Position numbers and translations under genes: made by a program
Assembly (NCBI RefSeq): GCF_003148685.1
Contig: NZ_QGGR01000028.1
Coordinates: forward strand, 56,222 to 120,221
DNA length: 64,000 nucleotides
Direction of reading: 5' to 3'
Origin: Actinoplanes xinjiangensis
GTDB lineage: Bacteria > Actinomycetota > Actinomycetes > Mycobacteriales > Micromonosporaceae
In this document: in pieces, positions 16,898 to 26,104 of the stretch
Layout of the letters: each line of letters opens with the position of its first letter
Position numbering within the stretch: the first letter of the stretch is position 1
The notes under the pieces: model-generated
What the model was told of the DNA's origin: nothing
The model's database searches: none
What the model saw: the letters and a program-made list of their open reading frames with translations, nothing else

Positions 16898-18792
16898 CCG
16901 CCGCCCTGACGGCGACGGTCACCGTCGCCGGCTCCGGAACGCTGCCGGCCGTACTCGCCGCCCGGCTGCGCCGTGACCCGGTCGGGGTGACCGGCGACGT
17001 CACGCTGCTGGTGGCCGGGCTCGACGAGTTGAGCACCGCCACCGACACCCTGGTGGCGTGCCGGCGCGCGAACCGGCCGCTGCTGTTCACCGGCCGGTGG
17101 CGGTCGCTGATCTACGTCGGACCGTGGTGGACGCCCGGCACCGCGGGCTGCCCGCACTGCCTGGTGACCCGTACCGCCGACTCGGCGTTCGGGCCGGACC
17201 GGCGCGGCGACCTGATCGCCGAGGCGGCCCATCGCGGTGACGCCGTCGCGGTGCTCGGACCGGCGCCGCTGCGGGTGACCGAGCTGCTGGTACGGGCGCG
17301 GCTGACCCGGCCGGCCGAACCGGGTGTGGTGCACGTCGTCGACGGCGCGACCGGCACCGTGGACCGGCAGATGCTGCTGCCCGACTCCACCTGCCCGGAG
17401 TGCGGAGGCTCGCGCACCGCCACGGCGCCGGTGTTCACTCCGCCCGAGGTGGCGCTGACGAAACCGGCACCGGCCCAACTGCGGACCCGCGAGCTGGACG
17501 CCGGCACCGTGGACCGCGACTACCTGTTCGCCGGGATCGGCCTGTTCAAGGAGCTGCGCCAGGATCTGCAGAGCCCGTTCGGTGCCTGCTCGGTCGAGCT
17601 GCCGAGCCGGTGGGGGCGGCGGGAACCGGCGATCGGCCGCGCCCGCACGTATCGCACCAGCCGTACCGTGGCGGTCCTGGAGGGGCTGGAACGCTACGCG
17701 GGCCTGTTACGGGGCGGCCGCCTGGCACCGATCCGGGCCGCCCATCGGGAGGTCGCCGACCGGGCGATCGACCCGCGCACCCTGGGCACCCATCCCGATT
17801 CCAGCTACCGCCTCGACGGGTTCCGCTACCAGCGGTTCGATCCGCGGACGGTGGTCGACTGGGTGTGGGCGTACTCGGTGGGGCAGCGCCGGCGGGTGCT
17901 GATACCGGAACGTGCCGCGTTCTGGGGTCCCCGGCACGACGGGGAGATCTCGTTCGTCTACGACACCTCCAACGGCTGCGCCCTCGGCAACTCCGTCGAG
18001 GAGGCGATGCTGCACGGGCTGCGGGAGGTCGCCGAACGTGACTCCTTCCTGCTGACCTGGTACCGGCGGCTGAGGCTGCCGGAGGTCGACCTGACCGGTG
18101 CCGGTGGGCGGCTCGGTGAGCTGCTGCGCCGGTCGCGGCTGTTCACCGGCTTCGAGTTCCGCTGCTTCCTGTCGACGATGGAGTACCGGATGCCGAGCTT
18201 CTGGCTGACCGCGGAGGGCGGCGACCCGGACGGCCCGGCCGTGTTCGCCGGATCCGGTGCCCACCCCGACCCGGTGCAGGCGATCGTCGGTGGACTGTAC
18301 GAACTGGTCGGCACCATCCTGGCCGCCCGGGACGGCTATCCGCGCCGGCGGCCGGAGGCACTGCGGATGCTCGCCGATCCGGCCCTGATCCGCCGGATGG
18401 AACACCACTCGCAGGTGGCCGCGCTGCCCGAGGCCCGTTCCCGGTTCGGGTTCCTGCTCGACGACGGCCACGACCGGATCCGGCTGGCCGATGTGCCGGC
18501 GACCGTGCGCACCGGCGCCACCGACCTGCGCGCCGATCTGGCCACCGCCCTGGACGGGCTGGCCACGGCGGGGCTGGACGTGCTGGTCGTCGACCAGAGC
18601 ATGCCGGAGTTGCTGCGTAACGGGCTGCACTGTGTCCGGGTGCTGGTGCCCGGACTGGTGCCGGTCACCTTCGGCCACGTCAACCGCCGTACCGAGAACC
18701 TGCCCCGGCTGACCGACGGAACCGGGCTGCCGTACGCGAGCGGGCTGGCCCGGAGTGAGGAGGTGGGATGCGTACCGCACCCGTTCCCGTGA
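16894..18792 (+). CDS. nosG: YcaO cyclodehydratase fused to E1-like domain (NosG-like)
   Basis: A 632-residue protein with GTG start overlapping the nosH stop. Residues ~1-190 are an E1-like half with two CxxC pairs ('CPHC', 'CPEC') that likely hold zinc. The rest is a YcaO domain with the ATP/Mg motifs 'EGLERYAG' (~263) and 'SNGCALGNSVEEAMLHGLRE' (~359). It ends in 'PHPFP', the proline-rich tail typical of azole-forming YcaO proteins. It uses ATP to cyclise core Cys residues to thiazolines, five of them expected here. Its end overlaps nosF by 25 bases. Confidence 0.93.
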   Translation: MTAALTATVTVAGSGTLPAVLAARLRRDPVGVTGDVTLLVAGLDELSTATDTLVACRRANRPLLFTGRWRSLIYVGPWWTPGTAGCPHCLVTRTADSAFGPDRRGDLIAEAAHRGDAVAVLGPAPLRVTELLVRARLTRPAEPGVVHVVDGATGTVDRQMLLPDSTCPECGGSRTATAPVFTPPEVALTKPAPAQLRTRELDAGTVDRDYLFAGIGLFKELRQDLQSPFGACSVELPSRWGRREPAIGRARTYRTSRTVAVLEGLERYAGLLRGGRLAPIRAAHREVADRAIDPRTLGTHPDSSYRLDGFRYQRFDPRTVVDWVWAYSVGQRRRVLIPERAAFWGPRHDGEISFVYDTSNGCALGNSVEEAMLHGLREVAERDSFLLTWYRRLRLPEVDLTGAGGRLGELLRRSRLFTGFEFRCFLSTMEYRMPSFWLTAEGGDPDGPAVFAGSGAHPDPVQAIVGGLYELVGTILAARDGYPRRRPEALRMLADPALIRRMEHHSQVAALPEARSRFGFLLDDGHDRIRLADVPATVRTGATDLRADLATALDGLATAGLDVLVVDQSMPELLRNGLHCVRVLVPGLVPVTFGHVNRRTENLPRLTDGTGLPYASGLARSEEVGCVPHPFP

Positions 18793-20159
18793 CCGCCGAT
18801 GCCGAACTGCTGCGCACCGACCCGCGGGCCGCGAATCCGCCCGACTGGCGGGTGGACTGGGCCGACGGGCCGTGGCCGGTCAAGGTCCTGACCGGTGGGG
18901 TACGCCGGCCCGCCGACGGATGGCTGGGCCGGCTGCTGTTCCACACCTTCGCGGTGTCCCGGATCCGCGCCGACGCGCACGGCGGGATGGCCGCGACCCC
19001 GGGACGGCCCGCGCCGGCCGGGCACGCCTCACCGGTGCTGCTGCGGCGGCCGGTGCCGTCCGGCGGTTCCATGTACCCGGCCGAGGTGTACGTGGCCGGC
19101 GACGGGGTGCACCACTACGACCCGTACCGGCACGAACTCGTCGACCTCGGCCGCCGCAGCGGTCCGGGGCTGCCACCGGTCTGCCTGGTGCTCACCCACC
19201 GGTTCTGGAAGAACTTCTACAAGTACGGCGACTTCGCGTACCGGCTCGGTGCGGTCGACGTGGGGGTCGCGCTCGGCCGGATCCTGCGCCTGGCCAGAAC
19301 GGCGACGCTGTGGACCGCGTTCGACGACGCCCGGATCGAGGCGGTGCTCGGCCTCGACGGCGACGACGAGGCGGTGTACGCCGTGGTCGGCCTGCCCACC
19401 GCGACACCGGTGCCCCCGTCGGCGTCCCGGTCGCCGGAGGTGCTGGAACGGTCCCGGCACGTCCGGCGATCGGCCCGCTTCGACGCCCTGCACCGGGCGG
19501 CCCGCCGAGCGGCGCCGGCCGGTGAACCGTCGGGACCACCGGGACCGGCCGGTCCGGGCGTGGCCCTGCCGTCGCCCTCCCCCACCGAACCCAGGTTCGC
19601 CGACATGCTGGCGCGCACCTGTGCCGGCGCCCGCTTCGACGGGCGGACGGCCGATCCGGGCGCCCTGGCCGACGTCCTGCACCACACCGCCGCCGCCCTC
19701 GACCTGCCGATCGCCCGCGGCCTGTCGCTGTACGTGGCGGTGCACCGGGTGACCGGGGTCGCCGGCGGCTGGTACCGCTACCGGCCGGACCGGCACGACC
19801 TGGTCCCGGTCGGTGCGGGCCACACCGGCGACACCGGGCGGGTGCTGCAGCGGGCACTGTTCGCGGCGTCGCTGAACATCGAACTGGCCGCGTTCACCGT
19901 CCACATCGGCGCGCCGGCCGGCGATCGGTGCCCGGACATGCGCCGCTGGCGCGAGCAGCAGATGGCGGTCGGGATCGCGGTGGAGGCGATCACGGTCCGG
20001 GCCACGACCGCCGGGCTGAGCGGCCATCCGGTGCTCGGCTTCGACGTGGGCCGGGTGGAGCGGGCGTACGGCCTGACCGGCGACGGGATACAGGCACAGG
20101 TGAGCGTCGGGTCGGCCCGTCCCGGCCTGAACTGGGAGGTCTCGGTGATGCCGCGATGA
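18768..20159 (+). CDS. nosF: FMN azoline dehydrogenase (NosF-like)
   Basis: A 463-residue protein starting at ATG 18768 behind GGAGGTGGG, inside the nosG end. The N-terminal half shows the SagB/McbC-type nitroreductase signature 'RRPVPSGGSMYPAEVYV' and 'FWKNFYKYGDFAYRLGAVDVG'. A second nitroreductase-like half follows ('YVAVHRVTGVAGGWYRY', 'LFAASLNIELAAF'), as in other long thiopeptide dehydrogenases. It oxidises thiazolines to thiazoles with FMN. It overlaps nosE by four bases. Confidence 0.92.
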   Translation: MRTAPVPVTADAELLRTDPRAANPPDWRVDWADGPWPVKVLTGGVRRPADGWLGRLLFHTFAVSRIRADAHGGMAATPGRPAPAGHASPVLLRRPVPSGGSMYPAEVYVAGDGVHHYDPYRHELVDLGRRSGPGLPPVCLVLTHRFWKNFYKYGDFAYRLGAVDVGVALGRILRLARTATLWTAFDDARIEAVLGLDGDDEAVYAVVGLPTATPVPPSASRSPEVLERSRHVRRSARFDALHRAARRAAPAGEPSGPPGPAGPGVALPSPSPTEPRFADMLARTCAGARFDGRTADPGALADVLHHTAAALDLPIARGLSLYVAVHRVTGVAGGWYRYRPDRHDLVPVGAGHTGDTGRVLQRALFAASLNIELAAFTVHIGAPAGDRCPDMRRWREQQMAVGIAVEAITVRATTAGLSGHPVLGFDVGRVERAYGLTGDGIQAQVSVGSARPGLNWEVSVMPR

Positions 20160-22669
20160 CGTTCAGCCCGTACGTGTTGTTCCGGCGCGGCACGCTGCCC
20201 TGGAACGCCCTGACCGGCCTCGTCCCGGAGCAGATGTGGGCGCTGCTCGACGAGGCCGGTGACCACGATCGGCAGCGGGCGGTGCTCGCCGCCGACCTGG
20301 AGCAGGCCCTGCACGACGCGGTGCCGGGCCTGCCGGTCGCCGACCGGGCCGCAGCCCTGGCGGTCCGCCGGGCCGTGCACAACGACCGCCCGCTGCCGCC
20401 GGTTCCCGCCGCCCTCCCGCGGTCCTGCCGGGAGCTGGCCGACCGGTGGGCCCGGTCCCGGGAGCGCAGCGCCGCCCTGCGCAGCGAGGCGCTGGCCTGC
20501 CGGGACAGTGAACTCGACACCGCCCGTAAGGTGCTGGCCGAGGTGGCCCGGGCCCCCGACTTCCAGGCCGGGCTGCAACTGTCCGGCCCGGATCTGCACC
20601 GGGAGGTCAGCGCGTACGCCGCCGACCCGTACGACCGGCGCCGTAAGGCCGCCCGCCGCCGCCGGGCGGAGAGCACCATCGTCAGCTACGCCTACCGGGT
20701 GGTGCTCAAACCGTCGCCGTTCGGCACGTTCACCGAGATCGGCGCGCACCCGTGGGCCGGTCGGCCGGGCGGCGCCGGTGGCCGGGTCACCACCACCCGG
20801 CTCAACCTCGGCCTGGTCGCCTGGCTGGCCGATGCGCTGCGCCGCGTCGACGGAGCGGACCGGTTGTTCCGGATCCGGCTCAACGACTCGCTGACCGTCG
20901 ACGGTGACCGGGTGCTGTTCCTGCGCCCCCTGGACCGGGTGGTCTCGGCCCGGTACACCGACCTGGTCCGGCTGCTCCAGCGCGTTCTCGGTGACGGTGG
21001 CGTGCCGGAGTGCGAACTGCGGGAGCTGCTGCCCGCCGCCACCGTCGACAGCCTGGTCAAGGTGGGCCTGTGCCACCGTGATCTGGGTCTGCCCGATCAG
21101 ACCCTGCGGCCGGCGGCGGCCGTCGCCGACCTGGTACGCCCGGTGCTGGGTGCGCAACACGCGGACGGCTTCGAGCGGTTGCAGCGCATCGAGGACGAGT
21201 TCGCCGGTGCCGGCGTGGCCCGCCGCGCCGTGCTGCTCGGTGACCTGAACGACGAGGTGCACCGGATCAGCGGGGAACCGCCGCAGGCCGAGGCGATGCG
21301 GGCCGCGATCTACGAGGACGTCGGCACCCACCGGGCGCCGGCGACCTGGCGGCCCGGCGTGCTGGCGGCCAACCGGGACGGCCTGGCGCTGTTCCAGCGA
21401 CTGTTGCCACTGCTGGACGACGCGACGATGACGAAACTCGGCCTGTACCGGCTGTTCACGCGGCGGTACGGCACGGCGTCGCCGCCGGTGGACCTGCTGC
21501 GGTTCTACGAGGTGTTCGACGCGCTCGGAGCGGACGCGGCGGCCGCGCTGATGACCGGGGCGGACGATCCGGCCGCCGATCTGATCCGGCGGTATCGCGA
21601 CGACTTCTACCGGCTGTTGCAGGACGGCGGGCTGGGCGCCGTCGACGGCGCGACCACGGTCATCGACCCGCGGCTGTTACGGGACTTCACGGCCGGGCTG
21701 CCCGGCGGGTTGCCGGTCTGGCGGTCGACGGCGTACCGGGTGCAGTTCGGCACCGAGGGCGGGCGGACGCTGGCCGTGGTCAACGGGGTGACCACCGGGC
21801 ACGGCGTCTTCTTCTCCCGCTTCTGTGACCTGCTGCGGCGGACCGGGCCGAATGACTGGGACCTGGGCACCGCGGTCCGGGAGCACCTGCACCGCACCGC
21901 GCCACGGCAGACCGACATCACCGCGACGCTGGGGCTCAACTTCAACCTGCATCCCCGGCTCACCCCGTACGAGCTGCTGTATCCCGGGTCGGTGGCCCGG
22001 CCGGCCGCCGAGGGGGTGCTGACTCTCGCCGACGTCGCGGTGGCCGCCGATCCGGATCGCGGCCGGCTGCGGCTGATCTCGCGGCGCGACGGTGAACCCC
22101 TCGATCTGGTGCCGCTGAACTTTCTCTACCCCGCGGCCGCGCCCCTGCCGTACCGGTTCCTGTGCGGCTTCGCGCCCACCCGCACGTACCGGGGCGGCCT
22201 GTGGGAGCAGACCGACCGGGCCCGGCCGCACGCCGCGCCGCCGCACCGTCCGCGGGTGATGCTCGGCGATCTGGTGCTGGACCGGCGGACCTGGCGGATC
22301 CCGCTCGACGAGTTGCCCGTGCCGGACGGCCTGGACGGGTTCGACCGCTGGTGGCGTGAGCGTGGGCTGCCGCGTACCGCCTTCTTCCGGATCGTGGCAC
22401 CACCGCCCGACGGCCCGCGCGACGTGCTCGACGAAACCCGCCGGTGGGCACTGGAGGCCCGCACCGCACGGTTGCACAAACCACACTTCCTGGACGTACG
22501 CAATCCGTTCCTGCTGTCCGTGCTGGACCGGCAGGCCCGCAGCCGCCCCGGCGGCATCCTGCTGGTGCAGGAGTGCCTGCCCGCGGTCGAGGAGTACCGG
22601 GACGGACCGGCCGCGGCCGAGGAGTTCTTCGTCGAACACGATCTCGGGGGTGACCATGCCGACGGCTGA
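20156..22669 (+). CDS. nosE: Lantibiotic-type dehydratase, glutamylation domain (NosE-like)
   Basis: An 837-residue protein from ATG 20156, which overlaps the nosF stop (ATGA). It has the features of the LanB N-terminal domain: 'TFSPYVLFRRGTLPW' at the start, 'SYAYRVVLKPSPFGTFTEIG' (~185), 'LRFYEVFDALG', and 'LHKPHFLDVRNPFLLSVLDR' near the end. This half of a split dehydratase transfers glutamate from Glu-tRNA to Ser and Thr of the core. The elimination half is encoded next (nosD), overlapping by 14 bases. Size and split arrangement match other thiopeptide clusters. Confidence 0.93.
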   Translation: MTFSPYVLFRRGTLPWNALTGLVPEQMWALLDEAGDHDRQRAVLAADLEQALHDAVPGLPVADRAAALAVRRAVHNDRPLPPVPAALPRSCRELADRWARSRERSAALRSEALACRDSELDTARKVLAEVARAPDFQAGLQLSGPDLHREVSAYAADPYDRRRKAARRRRAESTIVSYAYRVVLKPSPFGTFTEIGAHPWAGRPGGAGGRVTTTRLNLGLVAWLADALRRVDGADRLFRIRLNDSLTVDGDRVLFLRPLDRVVSARYTDLVRLLQRVLGDGGVPECELRELLPAATVDSLVKVGLCHRDLGLPDQTLRPAAAVADLVRPVLGAQHADGFERLQRIEDEFAGAGVARRAVLLGDLNDEVHRISGEPPQAEAMRAAIYEDVGTHRAPATWRPGVLAANRDGLALFQRLLPLLDDATMTKLGLYRLFTRRYGTASPPVDLLRFYEVFDALGADAAAALMTGADDPAADLIRRYRDDFYRLLQDGGLGAVDGATTVIDPRLLRDFTAGLPGGLPVWRSTAYRVQFGTEGGRTLAVVNGVTTGHGVFFSRFCDLLRRTGPNDWDLGTAVREHLHRTAPRQTDITATLGLNFNLHPRLTPYELLYPGSVARPAAEGVLTLADVAVAADPDRGRLRLISRRDGEPLDLVPLNFLYPAAAPLPYRFLCGFAPTRTYRGGLWEQTDRARPHAAPPHRPRVMLGDLVLDRRTWRIPLDELPVPDGLDGFDRWWRERGLPRTAFFRIVAPPPDGPRDVLDETRRWALEARTARLHKPHFLDVRNPFLLSVLDRQARSRPGGILLVQECLPAVEEYRDGPAAAEEFFVEHDLGGDHADG

Positions 22670-23624
22670 ACCCACACGCTGGTACAGCCTGCACATCCAT
22701 CGCTACGACGAGCAGGACCGGCTGCTGGTCGACGCCGTGGTGCCGCTGCTGGACCGGCTGCGCCCGGACGGTCACTTCTTCCTGCGCTACTGGAAGGGCG
22801 GCCACCACGTGCGGCTGCGGCTGCGCGGACCGGCCGGGCTGGCCGACACCGCGGCCGAGGCGCTGCGCGACTACTGCGCCCGCCACCCGGCCGGCGCCGG
22901 TTTCGACGTCGCGGCGTTCCGGCAGGCGCAGCTCACGATGGCCGCGCTGGAGGACGAGCAGACCGACGACATCCAACCGCCGGACACGGTACGGGCCGCC
23001 GAATACCAGCCGGAGTTCGACAAATACGGTGGCCCCGCGGGTGTCGCGGCCGCCGAACGGTTCTTCCAGGTCAGCAGTGACGCCGTCCTGGCCGAGCTGC
23101 CCCGGCTGGTGGACCACCCCGCCCGGCGGCTGGGCACCGCGTTCGCCACCATGCTGCGGTCGCTCACCGCGGCCGGGCACACCCCCGCCGACACGGCCCG
23201 GTTCTTCGCCGACTACTGCCTGCTGTGGTCGCCGTACGTCTTCGACGCCTTCCTGGCCACCTGGCCGCGGCTGCTGTCCGCGCACGCGCCCGGCCTGTCG
23301 CGGCACGCCGGCGCCCTGCTCGCCGCCGCCGAACCGGGACCGGTCGGCACCGCGGTCCGCTGTGCACTCGACGCCGCCGACCAGGACGTGCTCGCGGCGA
23401 TCACGCTGGCCGGGCCGGGCGCACCGCCGCGCCGGCGCCGTCAGGTGCTGCTCACCGGCTATCTGCACACCCACAACAACCGGCTCGGCCTGATCCCGCA
23501 GCAGGAGGCACTGCTCGGCTATCTGGGACACCACGTCCTGAGCGCCCACGCGGGCCTCCGCGCCGATCCCACCCTGATGGACCGGCTCACCCGGCACCGC
23601 GCCGCCCGGCTCGCCCTCGCCTGA
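22656..23624 (+). CDS. nosD: Dehydratase elimination subunit (NosD-like)
   Basis: A 322-residue protein from ATG 22656 behind CGGGGG, starting inside nosE. It opens with the thiopeptide-type SpaB C-terminal signature 'WYSLHIHRYDEQDRLLVDAVVPLL' (here split: the first part is at residues ~9-20) and 'YWKGGHHVRLRLRG'. The C-terminus has 'YLHTHNNRLGLIP'. This subunit removes the glutamyl group to leave dehydroalanine or dehydrobutyrine. It is related in fold to the pyridine synthase, but its place directly behind nosE marks it as the dehydratase partner. Confidence 0.9.
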   Translation: MPTAEPTRWYSLHIHRYDEQDRLLVDAVVPLLDRLRPDGHFFLRYWKGGHHVRLRLRGPAGLADTAAEALRDYCARHPAGAGFDVAAFRQAQLTMAALEDEQTDDIQPPDTVRAAEYQPEFDKYGGPAGVAAAERFFQVSSDAVLAELPRLVDHPARRLGTAFATMLRSLTAAGHTPADTARFFADYCLLWSPYVFDAFLATWPRLLSAHAPGLSRHAGALLAAAEPGPVGTAVRCALDAADQDVLAAITLAGPGAPPRRRRQVLLTGYLHTHNNRLGLIPQQEALLGYLGHHVLSAHAGLRADPTLMDRLTRHRAARLALA

Positions 23625-23647
23625 CCCCGTCGCCTCTGGAGGAACCC

Positions 23648-24871
23648 GTGGACGTCACCGCCACCACCTATCCGTTCACCCGGCACCGGCCGTTCGAGAT
23701 GCCCCACGAGTTCGCCTGGCTGCGCGCCAACGCCCCGGTCACCCAGGTCAAACTGGCCGGGGGCGAGCCCGCCTGGCTGATCACCCGGTACGACGACGTC
23801 CGCGCCGCCCTGTCCGACCCGCGGTTCGCCCGTACTCCCCCGCAGGCCCCGGCCGCGCCGATGGACACCGGTTTCCCGGTCGACCGGTCGAGCCCGGTGT
23901 TCTCGTTCGGCAGCAGCATCTCCGAACCGCCGGGCCACACCCGCTGGCGGCGCATCGTCAACAAGGCGTTCACCCAGCGGCAGGCCGACACGATGCGGCC
24001 ACTGATCCGGCAGCACACCGACGCGGTCCTCGACGACATGGCCGCCCGGGGCGGGCACGCCGACCTGATGGACGACTTCGCCTACCGGCTGCCGCTGCGC
24101 ATCATCTGCGAACTGCTCGGCATCCCGGATCAGGACCGGCCCGAGTTCACCGCGCTCGCCTCCGGCCTGACCCGGCGTGACCCGCAGACCTCGTTCGCCG
24201 CGTTCGGCACGACCATGCAGGGCATCGGCCGGTACGCGGCCACGCTGATCGGCCGCAAACGCCGGGACCTGGGCGACGACCTGCTCAGCACCCTGATCAC
24301 CCTGCACGACGACGATGACAGCCGGCTGTCCAACGAGGAACTGGTCTCCACCGTCATCCTGCTGCTGATGGCCGGGTACGAGAGCACCGCCGTCCAGTTC
24401 GGCAACGCGTTCTTCGCCCTGTTCCAGAACCCGGACCAGCTGGCCCGGCTGCGCGCCGAACCGGACCTGGTCGACACCGCGGTCGAGGAGATCCTGCGCT
24501 GGGCCCAGATGGGCACCGGGTTCGCGGTGGCCAAGTTCGCCGCCACCGACATCACCATCGGCGGCGTCACCATCCCCACCGGCGCCACCGTGTTCGTCTC
24601 GATCGCCTCGGCCGACCGGGACTCCGCCCAGTTCGGCGCCGACGCCGAACTGTTCGACGTGGCGCGCCGCACCGCGGTACGGCACCTGGCGTTCAGCAGC
24701 GGCCCGCACTACTGCCTGGGTGCCGCCCTGGCCCGCGCCGAACTGCGCGAGGGCCTGTCCGGGGTGCTGGGCCGGTTCCCGGGTCTGCGCCTGGACGGGA
24801 GCATGGCGGACGTCGAACTGGCCAGCAACCTGTTCACCTTCTACCCCCGCAACCTGCCGGTCACCTGGTGA
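23648..24871 (+). CDS. nosC: Cytochrome P450, first of two (NosC-like by position)
   Basis: A 407-residue P450 from GTG 23648 behind TGGAGGAA. The I-helix oxygen motif is 'AGYEST', and the heme loop 'FSSGPHYCLG' puts the axial ligand at Cys356. Nosiheptide needs two hydroxylations, one on the pyridine (NosC) and one on the gamma carbon of Glu6 (NosB). I name this nosC only because the operon follows the nos lettering in reverse, L to B; the two could be swapped. The partner ferredoxin is not in the cluster, so electrons must come from elsewhere. Confidence 0.82.
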   Translation: MDVTATTYPFTRHRPFEMPHEFAWLRANAPVTQVKLAGGEPAWLITRYDDVRAALSDPRFARTPPQAPAAPMDTGFPVDRSSPVFSFGSSISEPPGHTRWRRIVNKAFTQRQADTMRPLIRQHTDAVLDDMAARGGHADLMDDFAYRLPLRIICELLGIPDQDRPEFTALASGLTRRDPQTSFAAFGTTMQGIGRYAATLIGRKRRDLGDDLLSTLITLHDDDDSRLSNEELVSTVILLLMAGYESTAVQFGNAFFALFQNPDQLARLRAEPDLVDTAVEEILRWAQMGTGFAVAKFAATDITIGGVTIPTGATVFVSIASADRDSAQFGADAELFDVARRTAVRHLAFSSGPHYCLGAALARAELREGLSGVLGRFPGLRLDGSMADVELASNLFTFYPRNLPVTW

Positions 24872-24885
24872 GAGGGGAACCCGCC

Positions 24886-26079
24886 GTGCACTACCCGTTC
24901 GAGCGCCGCTGCCCGTTCCAGGAGCCCCGCGAGTTCGCCGAACTGCGCGCGGGCGAGCCGGTCGCGCCGGTGACCCTGCCCTCCGGTGCCCCCGGCTACC
25001 TGGTCACCACCTATGACGAGGTGCGGCGGGTGCTCAGCGACGACCGGTTCAGCCGGACCCCCGTCCGTGAGCGGGCGGGCGGGGGCGACCGGGGCGGGTT
25101 CGACTTCGGGTTGTCCGTCGCCGACCCGGTCGCCCATGAACGCTGGCGCCGGCTGGTCGGCTCGGTCGTCAACCCGCGGCTCGCCGAGACCCTGCGCCCG
25201 CGCATCGTCGCAGCCGTCGAGGAACTGCTCGACCGGTTCGCCGCCACCGAGCAGCCCGTCGACCTGATGGCCGGGTACGCGCGCCCGCTGGCGCTGCGCG
25301 TGCTCGGTGATTTGTTCGACGTCCCGGACGACCTGCGCCCGATGCTGACCGCGTGGGCCGCCGGGATCGCCGCCGCCGGTGCGGACATGACCGCCTTCGG
25401 CGCCGCCACCCAGACGCTGCACCGCTGTGCCACGGAACTGGTCGCCCGCCCGCACGGGAGCCTGCTCGCGGCGCTGGCCGCGGCCCGTCACGACGGTCAC
25501 GCTTTGACGGAGGCCGATCTGGTTCGCACGGTGATGCTGATGGCGATCGCCGGCTACGAGACCTCGGCGGTGCAGATCGGCAACGGTGTGCTGGCCCTGT
25601 TGCAATACCCGGAGCAGCTCGGACTGGTCCGCGACGGGCAGGTGGGCGGGGCGGTCGACGAGATCCTGCGGTACGCCCAGGCCGGCACCGGATTCGCCGG
25701 GATCACCTACACCCTCGAGGAGGTCGAGCTGGGCGGCGTGACCGTGCCGGCCGGTGCGGCGGTGCTCGTCTGTCTGGACTCGGCGGCCCGCGACGAACGG
25801 CGGGTGCCCGATCCGCAGAGATTCGACATCACCCGCGGGTCGGCCCGGTATCACCTGGCCTTCGGCAGTGGCGGCCACTACTGTCTGGGCGCGCCGGTGG
25901 CCCGGGTGGAACTCGAGGAGGGCCTGACCCGGCTGTGCCGGCGTTTTCCGGGGCTGCGGGCGGCGTACGGCACCGAGAACGTGGTGTTCGCCCGCAACCT
26001 GCTGCACCACTACCCGCGCGAGCTACCGGTCCTCACACATTGTTCCATTTCAACCTCTGGTAATACTGTGCACGAATGA
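24886..26079 (+). CDS. nosB: Cytochrome P450, second of two (NosB-like by position)
   Basis: About 397 residues from GTG 24886, behind AGAGGGGA; a GTG at 24868 that overlaps the previous stop is the alternative. The I-helix motif is 'AGYETS' and the heme loop 'FGSGGHYCLG' places the ligand at Cys333. It resembles its neighbour closely in layout ('YPFxRxxPF' start, 'GTGFA' before the K-helix region), so the pair probably arose by duplication. NosB hydroxylates Glu6 in nosiheptide. The last ~15 residues after 'ELPVLT' look non-conserved and run into an AT-richer patch, suggesting the cluster border. Confidence 0.82.
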   Translation: MHYPFERRCPFQEPREFAELRAGEPVAPVTLPSGAPGYLVTTYDEVRRVLSDDRFSRTPVRERAGGGDRGGFDFGLSVADPVAHERWRRLVGSVVNPRLAETLRPRIVAAVEELLDRFAATEQPVDLMAGYARPLALRVLGDLFDVPDDLRPMLTAWAAGIAAAGADMTAFGAATQTLHRCATELVARPHGSLLAALAAARHDGHALTEADLVRTVMLMAIAGYETSAVQIGNGVLALLQYPEQLGLVRDGQVGGAVDEILRYAQAGTGFAGITYTLEEVELGGVTVPAGAAVLVCLDSAARDERRVPDPQRFDITRGSARYHLAFGSGGHYCLGAPVARVELEEGLTRLCRRFPGLRAAYGTENVVFARNLLHHYPRELPVLTHCSISTSGNTVHE

Positions 26080-26104
26080 TTCACCACAACGGGGGAACTT
26101 CAGC

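Noticed and set aside
7607..26079. Nocathiacin-type cluster
   Set aside because: The core may be shared, but no glycosyltransferase, aminosugar genes or extra oxidases are present.
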